A stretch of 8,519 bases of DNA from Clostridiales bacterium. GTDB lineage: Bacteria > Bacillota > Sulfobacillia > UBA995 > UBA9673. The position numbers and the translations under genes are program-made. Where the stretch lies: assembly GCA_003541445.1 (NCBI GenBank), contig DPMO01000057.1, positions 1 through 8,519 of the forward strand, read 5' to 3'. Below the pieces are notes generated by a model that searched no databases, was not told the DNA's origin, and saw only the letters and a list, made by a program, of their open reading frames with translations. Positions 1-6,281 of this stretch are shown one piece after another; position 1 is the first letter of the stretch, and every line of letters begins with the position of its first letter.

Positions 1-2399
1 GTGAGAGGGAGGGACTCCCCCCCCGGCGCCAGAAGCACGAAGTCCTCGACGGCGGCCACACCGCTCCGGTAGGCTTCCGCGTAGCGAAGGGTGATGTCCA
101 GACTCCGGCCGTCGAGCTCCATCGTCCCCAGCCGTCGGCCCTCGATGGCGCTCCTCACGGCCTCGGCGACCAGGACCGGATGGTGGCCAGCCGCGGCCAG
201 CCTGGCCCTGTCGTAGGTGATGTGGAGCTCCGGCGCGGCCTCGACCCTGCCGTCGCTGACGTTCACCGTCCCCGGGGTCTCCCGCACGACCCGGGCCACC
301 TTGGCGGCCAGCTCTGAGAGCACCTCCGGGTCCTCACCGCTTATGACCAGCTCGATGGGTCGGATTCCCGCCATGGCCATGAAGGAGCCGATGGACTCGA
401 CGGCGACCTCCCCGCCTCTCACGTAGAAGAGGCTCCGCTCGAGCTCGTCGACGACCTGGTCCACCGTGCGGTCGCGGTCCCCGATGGCCGTGAGTCTGAG
501 GCCGACCGAACCCATGTGGGACCCGCCCCCTAGGCTCCCGACGATGTCCATCTGCATCCCGCCGGTGCCCCCGACGGTGGCCGTGACGAACCGCCGCTCG
601 GGGACCTGGAGGGCGATCTCCTCCACGCGCCGGACGACCTCGTCGGTCGAGGCGAGGTCGCTTCCGGGCGGAAGCCTCACGCTGAAGAGGATCTCCCCGC
701 GGTCCATGGGAGGGATGAACTCCTGACCAATGCCCGGCACGAGCCGCCAGGAGAGGACCAGGGCCGCGGCCGCCAGGCAGACAACCAGAAGGCGCAAGCG
801 GAGCGCCCCTCTCACCATCTGCGGGTAAAGTCCCCGGCCGCCCCTGCGGCGCCGCCGCCGGGCGACCCTCCCGCCGAAGAGCGTGGCCGCGGCCATGGGA
901 ACGAAGGTCACGGCCACCGCGAGCGACGAGAGGAGAGAGAAAGTGACGGTGACGGCCAGCTCCTTGAAGAGCGTCCCGGCGACCCCGCCGATGAAGACGA
1001 CCGGCAGGAAGACGACGACGGTGGTGAGGGTCGAGGCGCTGATGGCCGTGGCCACCTCGTTCGTCCCCGTGACGGCCGCCTCCACGGGCGGCTCGCCTTC
1101 CTCCATGTGGCGGAAGATGTTCTCAAGGACGACGATGGAGTTGTCGACGAGCATGCCCACCCCCAGAGCCAGGCCGCCGACGGTGAGCAGGTTCAGGGTG
1201 AGGTCGCTGAAGTACATGAGGACGAAGGTCGCCACGACCGACAGCGGCATGGCCAGGGATATCACCAGGACGCTGCGGAGGTCCCGCAGGAAGACGAGCA
1301 GGACCAGGGCCGCCAGCAAGGCGCCCTGCCAGGCGTTGGTCCCGACCAGCCCCACGGCCTTGGCGATGAAGTCGGCCTGGTTCATGGTCACCTCGATGTC
1401 GACACCGGCCGGGAGCTCGTTCCGGAGGGCGTCGAGCTCCTTCTCGACAAGCCGGGCCACAGCGACCGAGTTCGCGTCGGACGCCTTCCTGACGGCCAGG
1501 ACGATGCAGTCTTCGCCGTTCAGGCGGGACAGTTCCCTGACAGGCTTGGTCGAGACGCTGACCTCGGCCACATCCTTCACGAGGACGGGCACGGTGACCT
1601 GGCGGGGGCCCGCCGGTGTGGGGACCGTCCTCGTCGTCGCCCCCACGACCAGGTTCTCGATGTCCGAGAGGTCCCGGACCTCGGCGAGGGAGCGGACGAG
1701 AAGGTCTCTCCCCTCCTCGTTGACCGAGCCCCCGGGAAGGTCGAGGGTCACCCCGCTGAGGACGGACTGGAGCCGGAGCCAGTCGAGGCCGACCTCGGCC
1801 AAACGGTCCCGGTCGACGGCGATGAGGACCTCCTCCTCCCTGCCGCCGATGACGGAGACCGACGCCACACCGTCGACACGCTCGAGGCGCTTCTTTACCA
1901 CCTCGGTCCCCAGGCGCCTGAGGGAGACGAGCGGGTCTTCACCGTCCGCCCCTGCCCCTGTCTCCGCCCCGGTCACCGCCACGAGCATGACCGGCATGAC
2001 GGAGGGGTCGAAGGCCATGACCACGGGGCGCCCGGCCTCGTCGGGGAAGTAGGGTGAGACGAGGTCGAGCTTTTCCCGCATCTGGAGGGTAGCGAAATCC
2101 ATGTCGGTGTTCCACTCGAACTGGACGACGACCACCGAGCGCTCCTCAAGGGAGATGGAGGTGATCTCCTTGACCCGCGCCACCTGGCCCATGGCCTCCT
2201 CCACAAGCCTGGTCACGAGGGTCTCGACCTCGCTGGGCGCCGCTCCGGGGTACTCGGTGACCACGCCGGCGGCCGGGAAGTCGAACCGCGGGAAGAGGTC
2301 TATGTTGATGCGGCCCAGCGACACGGCCCCGAGAAGAAGCACGGCCAGGACGCCCATGAGCACGGTGACCCTACGGCGCACGGAAAAGGCAGTGACCAA
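1..2399 (-). CDS. RND efflux permease, HAE1/AcrB type (partial, C-terminus outside window)
   Basis: Inner-membrane proton-driven transporter of the RND superfamily, a family that exports drugs, detergents or lipids; the substrate cannot be read from sequence. The frame is open for 799 codons and runs off the window edge, about three quarters of the usual ~1000-1050 residues. Visible parts: TM1 at about 11-28 after the typical start MVTAFSVRRRVTVLM; a porter domain with YPGAAPSEVE at 50-59; TM2-TM6 at about 351-510; a second porter half from about 560. The TM4 proton-relay motif is GMLVDNSIVVLENIFRH (424-440), with Asp419 kept and Asn420 where AcrB has a second Asp. GGVAG at 480-484 and the TM7-side FIPPMDRGEI (571-580) are also family hallmarks. 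An Arg6 run (524-529) sits in the TM6-TM7 cytoplasmic linker. The start is TTG at 2399, chosen for AGGGAGGGG 10 bases upstream. No membrane-fusion or outer-membrane partner gene is in the window; it may lie downstream. Confidence 0.93.
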   Translation of the reverse strand, partial: MVTAFSVRRRVTVLMGVLAVLLLGAVSLGRINIDLFPRFDFPAAGVVTEYPGAAPSEVETLVTRLVEEAMGQVARVKEITSISLEERSVVVVQFEWNTDMDFATLQMREKLDLVSPYFPDEAGRPVVMAFDPSVMPVMLVAVTGAETGAGADGEDPLVSLRRLGTEVVKKRLERVDGVASVSVIGGREEEVLIAVDRDRLAEVGLDWLRLQSVLSGVTLDLPGGSVNEEGRDLLVRSLAEVRDLSDIENLVVGATTRTVPTPAGPRQVTVPVLVKDVAEVSVSTKPVRELSRLNGEDCIVLAVRKASDANSVAVARLVEKELDALRNELPAGVDIEVTMNQADFIAKAVGLVGTNAWQGALLAALVLLVFLRDLRSVLVISLAMPLSVVATFVLMYFSDLTLNLLTVGGLALGVGMLVDNSIVVLENIFRHMEEGEPPVEAAVTGTNEVATAISASTLTTVVVFLPVVFIGGVAGTLFKELAVTVTFSLLSSLAVAVTFVPMAAATLFGGRVARRRRRRGGRGLYPQMVRGALRLRLLVVCLAAAALVLSWRLVPGIGQEFIPPMDRGEILFSVRLPPGSDLASTDEVVRRVEEIALQVPERRFVTATVGGTGGMQMDIVGSLGGGSHMGSVGLRLTAIGDRDRTVDQVVDELERSLFYVRGGEVAVESIGSFMAMAGIRPIELVISGEDPEVLSELAAKVARVVRETPGTVNVSDGRVEAAPELHITYDRARLAAAGHHPVLVAEAVRSAIEGRRLGTMELDGRSLDITLRYAEAYRSGVAAVEDFVLLAPGGESLPL

Positions 2400-2409
2400 C
2401 CGGACTTCG

Positions 2410-2418
2410 CCCCTCCCT
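2410..2418 (-). promoter_or_regulatory. Ribosome binding site deciding the RND pump's TTG start
   Basis: The mRNA-sense sequence AGGGAGGGG lies 10 bases before TTG at 2399. No ATG or GTG in that frame is better placed, and the protein starting here matches the usual RND N-terminus, so TTG is taken as the start. Confidence 0.7.
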
Positions 2419-2441
2419 GCTTCACTTCGGGACGGCCGGGG

Positions 2442-4115
2442 CTACCGGCGGAGGAGCCGGCCGGCCCGCTCGCTGGTGACCTCGCCGTCTTCCACCGCCA
2501 CCCGCCCGTTCACCAGGACCAGCTTTATGCCTGTAGGAGCCAGGTAAGGCTCTCTGACGGTGGCCCTGTCGCCGATGGTCTCGGGGTCGAAGACCACGAT
2601 GTCGGCCCACGCCCCCCGGGCCAGGAGTCCCCTGTCGCCGAGCCCCAGCTTCCTGGCCGGCTTGGCGGTCAGCTTGTGCACCAGTCCGGCGAGGTCCCCG
2701 AGCCGTCTCTCGCGTCGGTAGTGACCCAGGACCCGGGGGAAGGTCCCGTAGTGCCTGGGATGGACGGGGGTGCGCTCATCGAGCCTGTGGTCGAGCGCGA
2801 ACGCGTCCGTGCCGACCATCGTCTCGGGGTGCCCCAGCACGGCGGCCACGGCGTCCTCGCACATCGTCGCCGCCAGGTCGATGGTGAGGTCATGGGAGAG
2901 AAGGAGCTCGGCCGCCCGGTCCACAAGGCGGCGGACCCGGTCAGGGTCAGGGGCGGCCGCGGCCTCCTCGTCCCCGAGGCCCAGGGCCTCGGCCAGGGTC
3001 AGGCCTTCGACATCCCCGTCCCCGCCGGCCGAGACCACCCGGTAGTGATGAGGCCGACCGAAGAACCCTTTAAGGCGTCCTTCGGGGGCGGCGGCCTTGA
3101 TGAGTTCGCCCACCGCCGCCTGCCGGAACTCGTCGGTCGCCAAGAGGCGGGCGGTCTCCTCGAGGGAGCGCACCCGCTCGACCCCCGGAAACTCGTTGAG
3201 AAGGGAGAAGACCTGGGCGAAGGCGTACGGATAGGCGTCACACGTCACGTCCACTCCCGAGCGGCGCGCCTCCTCCATCAAGGCCAGGGTCTGGTCCACC
3301 TTCCCCGCGTTCTCCTCCCCGACGGCCTTGTGGTGGGATATCTCCACGCTCACCCCGGTCTCACGGCCGATGCGGACGGCCTCCTCGACGGCCTCGACGA
3401 CACCGTCCGACTCGTCCCTGACGTGGGAGGTGTAGATGGCGCCGCGCGAGGCGGCCACAGCGGCCAGAGCGATTATCTCCCGCGTGGGCGCGTTCGACCC
3501 CGGCTCATACGACCGGCCTGTCGAAAGGCCTCGGGCCCCTTCCTCCAGGCAGGCCTCGAGGAGAGCCTTCATCGCCTCGAGCTCCCCGACCGTCGCCGGC
3601 CGGCGGTCCGAGCCGACCACGTGGGCCCGGATGAGGCTCTGGCCCACGACCGGGTAGAGGTTCACCCCGATGCCCGTCCTCTCCAGGTGGTCCAGGTACT
3701 CCCCGAAGGAGTGCCAGGCGGGTCCGTCCTCCCCGTCCTCTTCCCCCACCCCGAGCTCCGGCGGCACGGAGCCGAGAAGGGCCTGGGTGAGGCGCTTGAG
3801 GACGGTCGCGGCCGTCTCCCGGCGGACGGGAGCCAGCGACCAGCCGCAGCTCCCCGCCACTTCGGTGGTTATGCCCTGGAGCAGCGAACTTGACGCGCGG
3901 GGATGGGTCGGCAGGGAGAGGTCCGAATGCGAGTGCATGTCGATGAAGCCCGGAGCGACGGCGAGGCCCCGGACGTCGAAGACACGCTCCGCCGCGGCTC
4001 CCTCCAACCGCCCCACGGCGACGACCCGGCCCGAGGACACGGCGACATCGGCCTGGCGGGGCTCGCTCCCGGTGCCGTCGACGACAAGCCCGCCGCGCAG
4101 CAGGATGTCTACCAA
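2442..4115 (-). CDS. D-aminoacylase / N-acyl-D-amino-acid deacylase family amidohydrolase
   Basis: Zinc amidohydrolase of 557 residues, predicted to cleave N-acyl groups from D-amino acids or a related amide; no signal peptide, so cytoplasmic. Domain order is an N-terminal beta-sandwich piece (MVDILLRGGLVVDGTG), a TIM barrel, and a C-terminal beta-sandwich (ADIVVFDPETI, VLVNGRV). Likely metal ligands, by analogy with characterised D-aminoacylase, are His61 and His63 in GFIDMHSHSD, Cys90 in GITTEVAGSCGWS, His231 in YTSHVRDE, His261 in ISHHKAVG and Asp437 in GTDAFALDH, followed by the family box HPRHYGTFPRVLG (452-464). The usual GNCG is GSCG here. An acidic Gly/Glu-rich insert lies at about 115-134. 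The start is TTG: an in-frame TGA at 4124-4122, two codons earlier, excludes anything upstream, and the next Met is residue 60. It sits between an unknown small gene and an RND pump. Substrate specificity (D-Glu, D-Asp, broad, or another amide) is not readable; the family call is firm. Confidence 0.92.
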   Translation of the reverse strand: MVDILLRGGLVVDGTGSEPRQADVAVSSGRVVAVGRLEGAAAERVFDVRGLAVAPGFIDMHSHSDLSLPTHPRASSSLLQGITTEVAGSCGWSLAPVRRETAATVLKRLTQALLGSVPPELGVGEEDGEDGPAWHSFGEYLDHLERTGIGVNLYPVVGQSLIRAHVVGSDRRPATVGELEAMKALLEACLEEGARGLSTGRSYEPGSNAPTREIIALAAVAASRGAIYTSHVRDESDGVVEAVEEAVRIGRETGVSVEISHHKAVGEENAGKVDQTLALMEEARRSGVDVTCDAYPYAFAQVFSLLNEFPGVERVRSLEETARLLATDEFRQAAVGELIKAAAPEGRLKGFFGRPHHYRVVSAGGDGDVEGLTLAEALGLGDEEAAAAPDPDRVRRLVDRAAELLLSHDLTIDLAATMCEDAVAAVLGHPETMVGTDAFALDHRLDERTPVHPRHYGTFPRVLGHYRRERRLGDLAGLVHKLTAKPARKLGLGDRGLLARGAWADIVVFDPETIGDRATVREPYLAPTGIKLVLVNGRVAVEDGEVTSERAGRLLRR

Positions 4116-4171
4116 GAAGGGTCACCCCCCCCCGGCGGACGTCGACGCGCCGGTCCGGCCCGTCGCGACAA
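4109..4171 (-). CDS. Possible 20-codon leader ORF upstream of the amidohydrolase gene
   Basis: A short frame starting with TTG at 4171 is preceded by AAGGAGG (4186-4180) at an 8-base spacing, a better ribosome binding site than that of the amidohydrolase itself. It encodes 20 residues, five of them Arg, with a Pro-Pro-Gly followed by two more Gly near the middle. It ends at TAG (4111-4109), which overlaps the amidohydrolase start (TTGGTAG), an arrangement typical of translational coupling. Four of the five Arg codons are CGA or CGT, while neighbouring genes appear to favour CGG, CGC and AGG. It may be a regulatory leader peptide or a chance ORF; at this length the sequence alone cannot decide. 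Confidence 0.3.
   Translation of the reverse strand: MSRRAGPARRRPPGGGDPSW
4122..4133 (-). promoter_or_regulatory. G-run ribosome binding region of the D-aminoacylase-like gene
   Basis: In mRNA sense this is nine G followed by TGA, ending 6 bases before the TTG at 4115. The GGTGA part can pair with the 16S rRNA tail, so it is the likely ribosome binding site. It is unusual in being mostly a mononucleotide run, whose length could vary by slippage. Confidence 0.5.
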
Positions 4172-4216
4172 GGCTTCTACCTCCTTCGACAGAGCCCTTC
4201 CTCAGCGGACCGGACC
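4152..4216 (-). repeat. Inverted repeat forming an 11-bp stem in the leader of the amidohydrolase mRNA
   Basis: In mRNA sense the arm GGTCCGGTCCG (4216-4206) can pair with CGGGCCGGACC (4162-4152): eleven pairs, ten Watson-Crick and one G-U, closing a 43-base loop. The loop contains the AAGGAGG and TTG of the possible leader ORF. A second, weaker pairing inside the loop (AGGGCT with AGCCTT) would leave AAGGAGG unpaired in its own loop. There is no U-run, so it is not a standard terminator. GC-rich DNA gives such repeats by chance fairly often. Confidence 0.45.
4180..4186 (-). promoter_or_regulatory. Perfect Shine-Dalgarno with no annotated long gene behind it
   Basis: AAGGAGG in mRNA sense, 8 bases ahead of TTG at 4171. 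The only frame it serves is the 20-codon leader ORF, which is the main reason to take that ORF seriously. Confidence 0.45.
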
Positions 4217-4252
4217 CGACTGCCTGGGAGGGGCCTCCCGAGGTGACCGGAC

Positions 4253-4468
4253 TTACTCCTTCTCCTTCTTGGACGGACCGCGGAACGGAAGGACCTCGTC
4301 CCCCTCTGTCACGGCCCGCGTCCGCCGCCGGCGGTCGAGGAAGACCTGAGCTCCGACCGATACGCGCCTTGTACCTGACGGCTGGAACCAGTACAGGGGG
4401 TTCCGGAGGTCATCCTCCAGCACGCGGACGAGTTCACCTTCCACCCGCCGCCTCACCTCTGCCGACAT
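4253..4468 (-). CDS. Small basic protein of unknown function (71 aa)
   Basis: I do not recognise this protein. It starts with ATG at 4468 and ends at TAA (4255-4253). The gene is convincing because AGGAGGTGA (4481-4473) sits four bases before ATG, seven from the GGAGG core. The N-terminal ~25 residues (MSAEVRRRVEGELVRVLEDD) look like an amphipathic charged helix. An aromatic LYWF patch follows at 25-28, then a beta-like stretch (RRVSVGAQVFLD, 34-45) and an Arg4 run (46-49). The tail is Lys/Glu-rich (KKEKE). There is no signal peptide or membrane segment, so it is probably cytoplasmic. The basic composition would suit nucleic-acid binding or docking to a partner, but that is a guess. The same frame stays open upstream to 4648, but that stretch overlaps the bshC end and lacks a good start. 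Neighbours are bshC (88 bases upstream) and the amidohydrolase gene (137 bases downstream). Confidence 0.75.
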   Translation of the reverse strand: MSAEVRRRVEGELVRVLEDDLRNPLYWFQPSGTRRVSVGAQVFLDRRRRTRAVTEGDEVLPFRGPSKKEKE

Positions 4469-4472
4469 TCGC

Positions 4473-4481
4473 TCACCTCCT
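4473..4481 (-). promoter_or_regulatory. Extended Shine-Dalgarno of the 71-aa gene
   Basis: AGGAGGTGA in mRNA sense matches nine consecutive bases of the canonical anti-Shine-Dalgarno complement, followed by GCGA and ATG. It is the strongest ribosome binding site in the window and fixes the start of the small gene at 4468, suggesting high translation. Confidence 0.85.
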
Positions 4482-4556
4482 GGCTCTCGTGCCCTGTGAT
4501 GCCATGACCAGGGTATGCCCGCGGACGGCCGGCGGTGAGAGGCGCGGCCCGACGCG

Positions 4557-6281
4557 CTAGAGGCGGACGAAACGGTGCCCCGGGTCGACCGAGGCGTCGG
4601 GAGGGACAAGGGGCAGAGCCAGCAGCTGCCGCACCAACCCAGGCCCATAGCGGGCCAGGAAAGGGAAGATGTTCAGGACGCGTTCCTGGTAGTCGCCCCG
4701 CGGCCGGAGGGAGGCCTCGATGGCCTCGAAGCGCCGCAGGGCCTCGCGGCAGGTCCGGCGGTGCCGCTGCCAGGCCTTCCTGCGCAAGCGGTCCATCTCG
4801 CGCAGGACCCGCTCGAGGCTCCTTTCGGCCAGGCCCTCGAGCGCCGGGTCGGTCCTCTTCAGGGCCGCGGCGACGCCCTGCTCGCCCAGGTAGGCCTCTC
4901 TCACGCCGCCAAATAGGCGGCCGAAGAGCGCCTCTATGCCCACGGGGTCCTCCTCCTCGAGGTAGGCGGCCTTGGCCTCCTCGAGGCGCCCCGGCTCCAA
5001 CGCCGCCGCGGGCTCTAGCCCGCACCACCGGAGGTGACGGGCCACGGCCGGTTCGATGATGGTGACGGCCGGCCGGGGGTAGATGATGGGCATGCGCCGG
5101 CCGAAATGATGGTAGAGGTCGCGGTAGAGGGCGAAATAGCTCGTCTCGCCCGGGCCCGCGACGTGGGCGAGGACGGGGAAGAGGGCATCCTGGGCCACCG
5201 GGCGCAGGACCACGTTGGGGCTGAAACGTTCCGGCCGCCTGGCGGCCTCCTCGAGGAGCTCCTTCCCGTCGAGCACCTCGGCCCCGGCCTCCGGACCGGC
5301 CCGGAACCTGCCCGGACCCTCCCGGTAGAGCGGGACCCGCTCGGTCCCGCGGTAGAGGTAGAGGTTCGCCGCCGCCGGGTCCTTCTGGACCTGCGGCTCG
5401 AGGCCGAGCGCCTTCACCTTCTCCCGCCCGGCGGCGAACACCGCCGCGACGGCCGCGTTCTCCGCCAGCATCCGGCGGAAGACCGGCCCCAGCAGGGCCC
5501 GGAGTCCGGGAAGGAGGGGGTTCGCCAGGACCAGGCCGTGGCGGCCGAAGAGAAAGAGCATGAGGCGCCCGAACCAGTCGCCGAGGTTCTGAGACCGGCG
5601 GGCCGTCTCCCGCAGGACCTCCACGACGTCGGGGCGGAACTGCGCCCCGGAGAGGAGCGAGTCGACCTCGTCGACCACGGCCAGGGCGGCCTCGCCGGCG
5701 GGAAGGAAGCCGACCGACGTCCGGGCCGGATACCCCGGGCCGGGGTCGTAGACGCACCTCGCGAGCTCCCCCTCAGGGGTCAGGATGTCCACAGGGGCCA
5801 CCTCGGCGAGGTCGTGGTCCTCAGCCCCGACCCAGAAAACGCAGACCACCGGCGTGTCGGGCCCGAGAAGGGAGGACAGGGCCTTCGCCAGCTGAAGGGC
5901 CGCGGCGGCCTTCCAGAAGGTGTAAAGGGGACCCGTCAGGACCCCGGGCTGCTGGGCGGAGATGACCACCACCGACCGCGGGTCGGCCAGAGCCGCGGCG
6001 CCCTTCAGACTCTCGGCCGGAGCCCCCAGGGAACGGTTGTAGTCCTCCAGCAGGCGGGAAAGAGCCCGGCGGTCGCCCGCGAAGGTCCGGAGCTCCTCAC
6101 ACCTGGCGGCGTAAGAGCCCTGCTCGTGGGGGGAGTAGTCGAAGAGGTGGGCCACCTCGCCGAACCGGTAGAGGTACCTCTCCAGCAGAGGGTAGCGCGG
6201 GTCGATGACGGGTGCCGTGGTCATCCCGGAGTCCGGCATGTCGCGGGAAGGGCCTCCCTTTCTCCAGATGTCAGATGTCAT
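4557..6281 (-). CDS. bshC: Bacillithiol biosynthesis cysteine-adding enzyme BshC
   Basis: Catalyses the proposed last step of bacillithiol synthesis, joining cysteine to the glucosaminyl-malate made by BshA and BshB; cytoplasmic. The frame encodes 574 residues, slightly longer than the usual ~540. Hallmarks in order: ISAQQPGVLTGPLYTFWKA (107-125, the nucleotide-binding core, with Ala109 where Gly is usual), CVFWVGAEDHDLAEV (147-161), SPNVVLRPVAQDALFPV (354-370) followed by AHVAGPGETSYFALY (372-386), an Arg/Glu-rich helical, probably coiled-coil segment at about 480-525, and ERVLNIFPFLARYGPGLV (533-550). The first ATG (6281) overlaps the previous stop by 11 bases and has only a weak GGGAA site. 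ATG at 6239 (residue 15) or 6224 (residue 20) are alternatives, since conserved sequence begins near residue 25 and GGGAGG precedes them. bshA and bshB are not in the window. The family call is very firm; the start is not. Confidence 0.95.
   Translation of the reverse strand: MTSDIWRKGGPSRDMPDSGMTTAPVIDPRYPLLERYLYRFGEVAHLFDYSPHEQGSYAARCEELRTFAGDRRALSRLLEDYNRSLGAPAESLKGAAALADPRSVVVISAQQPGVLTGPLYTFWKAAAALQLAKALSSLLGPDTPVVCVFWVGAEDHDLAEVAPVDILTPEGELARCVYDPGPGYPARTSVGFLPAGEAALAVVDEVDSLLSGAQFRPDVVEVLRETARRSQNLGDWFGRLMLFLFGRHGLVLANPLLPGLRALLGPVFRRMLAENAAVAAVFAAGREKVKALGLEPQVQKDPAAANLYLYRGTERVPLYREGPGRFRAGPEAGAEVLDGKELLEEAARRPERFSPNVVLRPVAQDALFPVLAHVAGPGETSYFALYRDLYHHFGRRMPIIYPRPAVTIIEPAVARHLRWCGLEPAAALEPGRLEEAKAAYLEEEDPVGIEALFGRLFGGVREAYLGEQGVAAALKRTDPALEGLAERSLERVLREMDRLRRKAWQRHRRTCREALRRFEAIEASLRPRGDYQERVLNIFPFLARYGPGLVRQLLALPLVPPDASVDPGHRFVRL

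Noticed and set aside
883..2057. Plus-strand frames of 389 and 316 codons opposite the RND gene
   Set aside because: Ser/Thr/Arg-rich or Asp/Gly/Arg-rich low-complexity products. The minus strand carries an uninterrupted RND permease with all expected motifs.
2676..3893. 405-codon plus-strand open frame opposite the amidohydrolase gene
   Set aside because: The product is low-complexity, rich in Gly, Arg, Pro, Val and Asp with no recognisable domain, while the minus strand encodes a clear enzyme. Long antisense frames are expected in GC-rich genes.
4226..4241. Hairpin GGGAG-GCCC-CTCCC downstream of the 71-aa gene as a terminator
   Set aside because: The 5-bp stem is not followed by a U-run. 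It is too weak to call a terminator in GC-rich DNA.
4469..4556. Possible terminator or promoter between bshC and the 71-aa gene
   Set aside because: Only 5-bp stems (GCGCG/CGCGC near the bshC stop, and CCCTG/CAGGG) without a U-run, and no recognisable -35/-10 pair.
4469..4648. N-terminal extension of the 71-aa protein
   Set aside because: The frame is open, but it overlaps the bshC coding end and has no ribosome site comparable to the one before ATG 4468.
4453..5757. 434-codon minus-strand frame overlapping the 3' part of bshC
   Set aside because: It is in a different frame from bshC and encodes Arg/Gly/Pro-rich low-complexity sequence. bshC in the other frame has clear conserved blocks.
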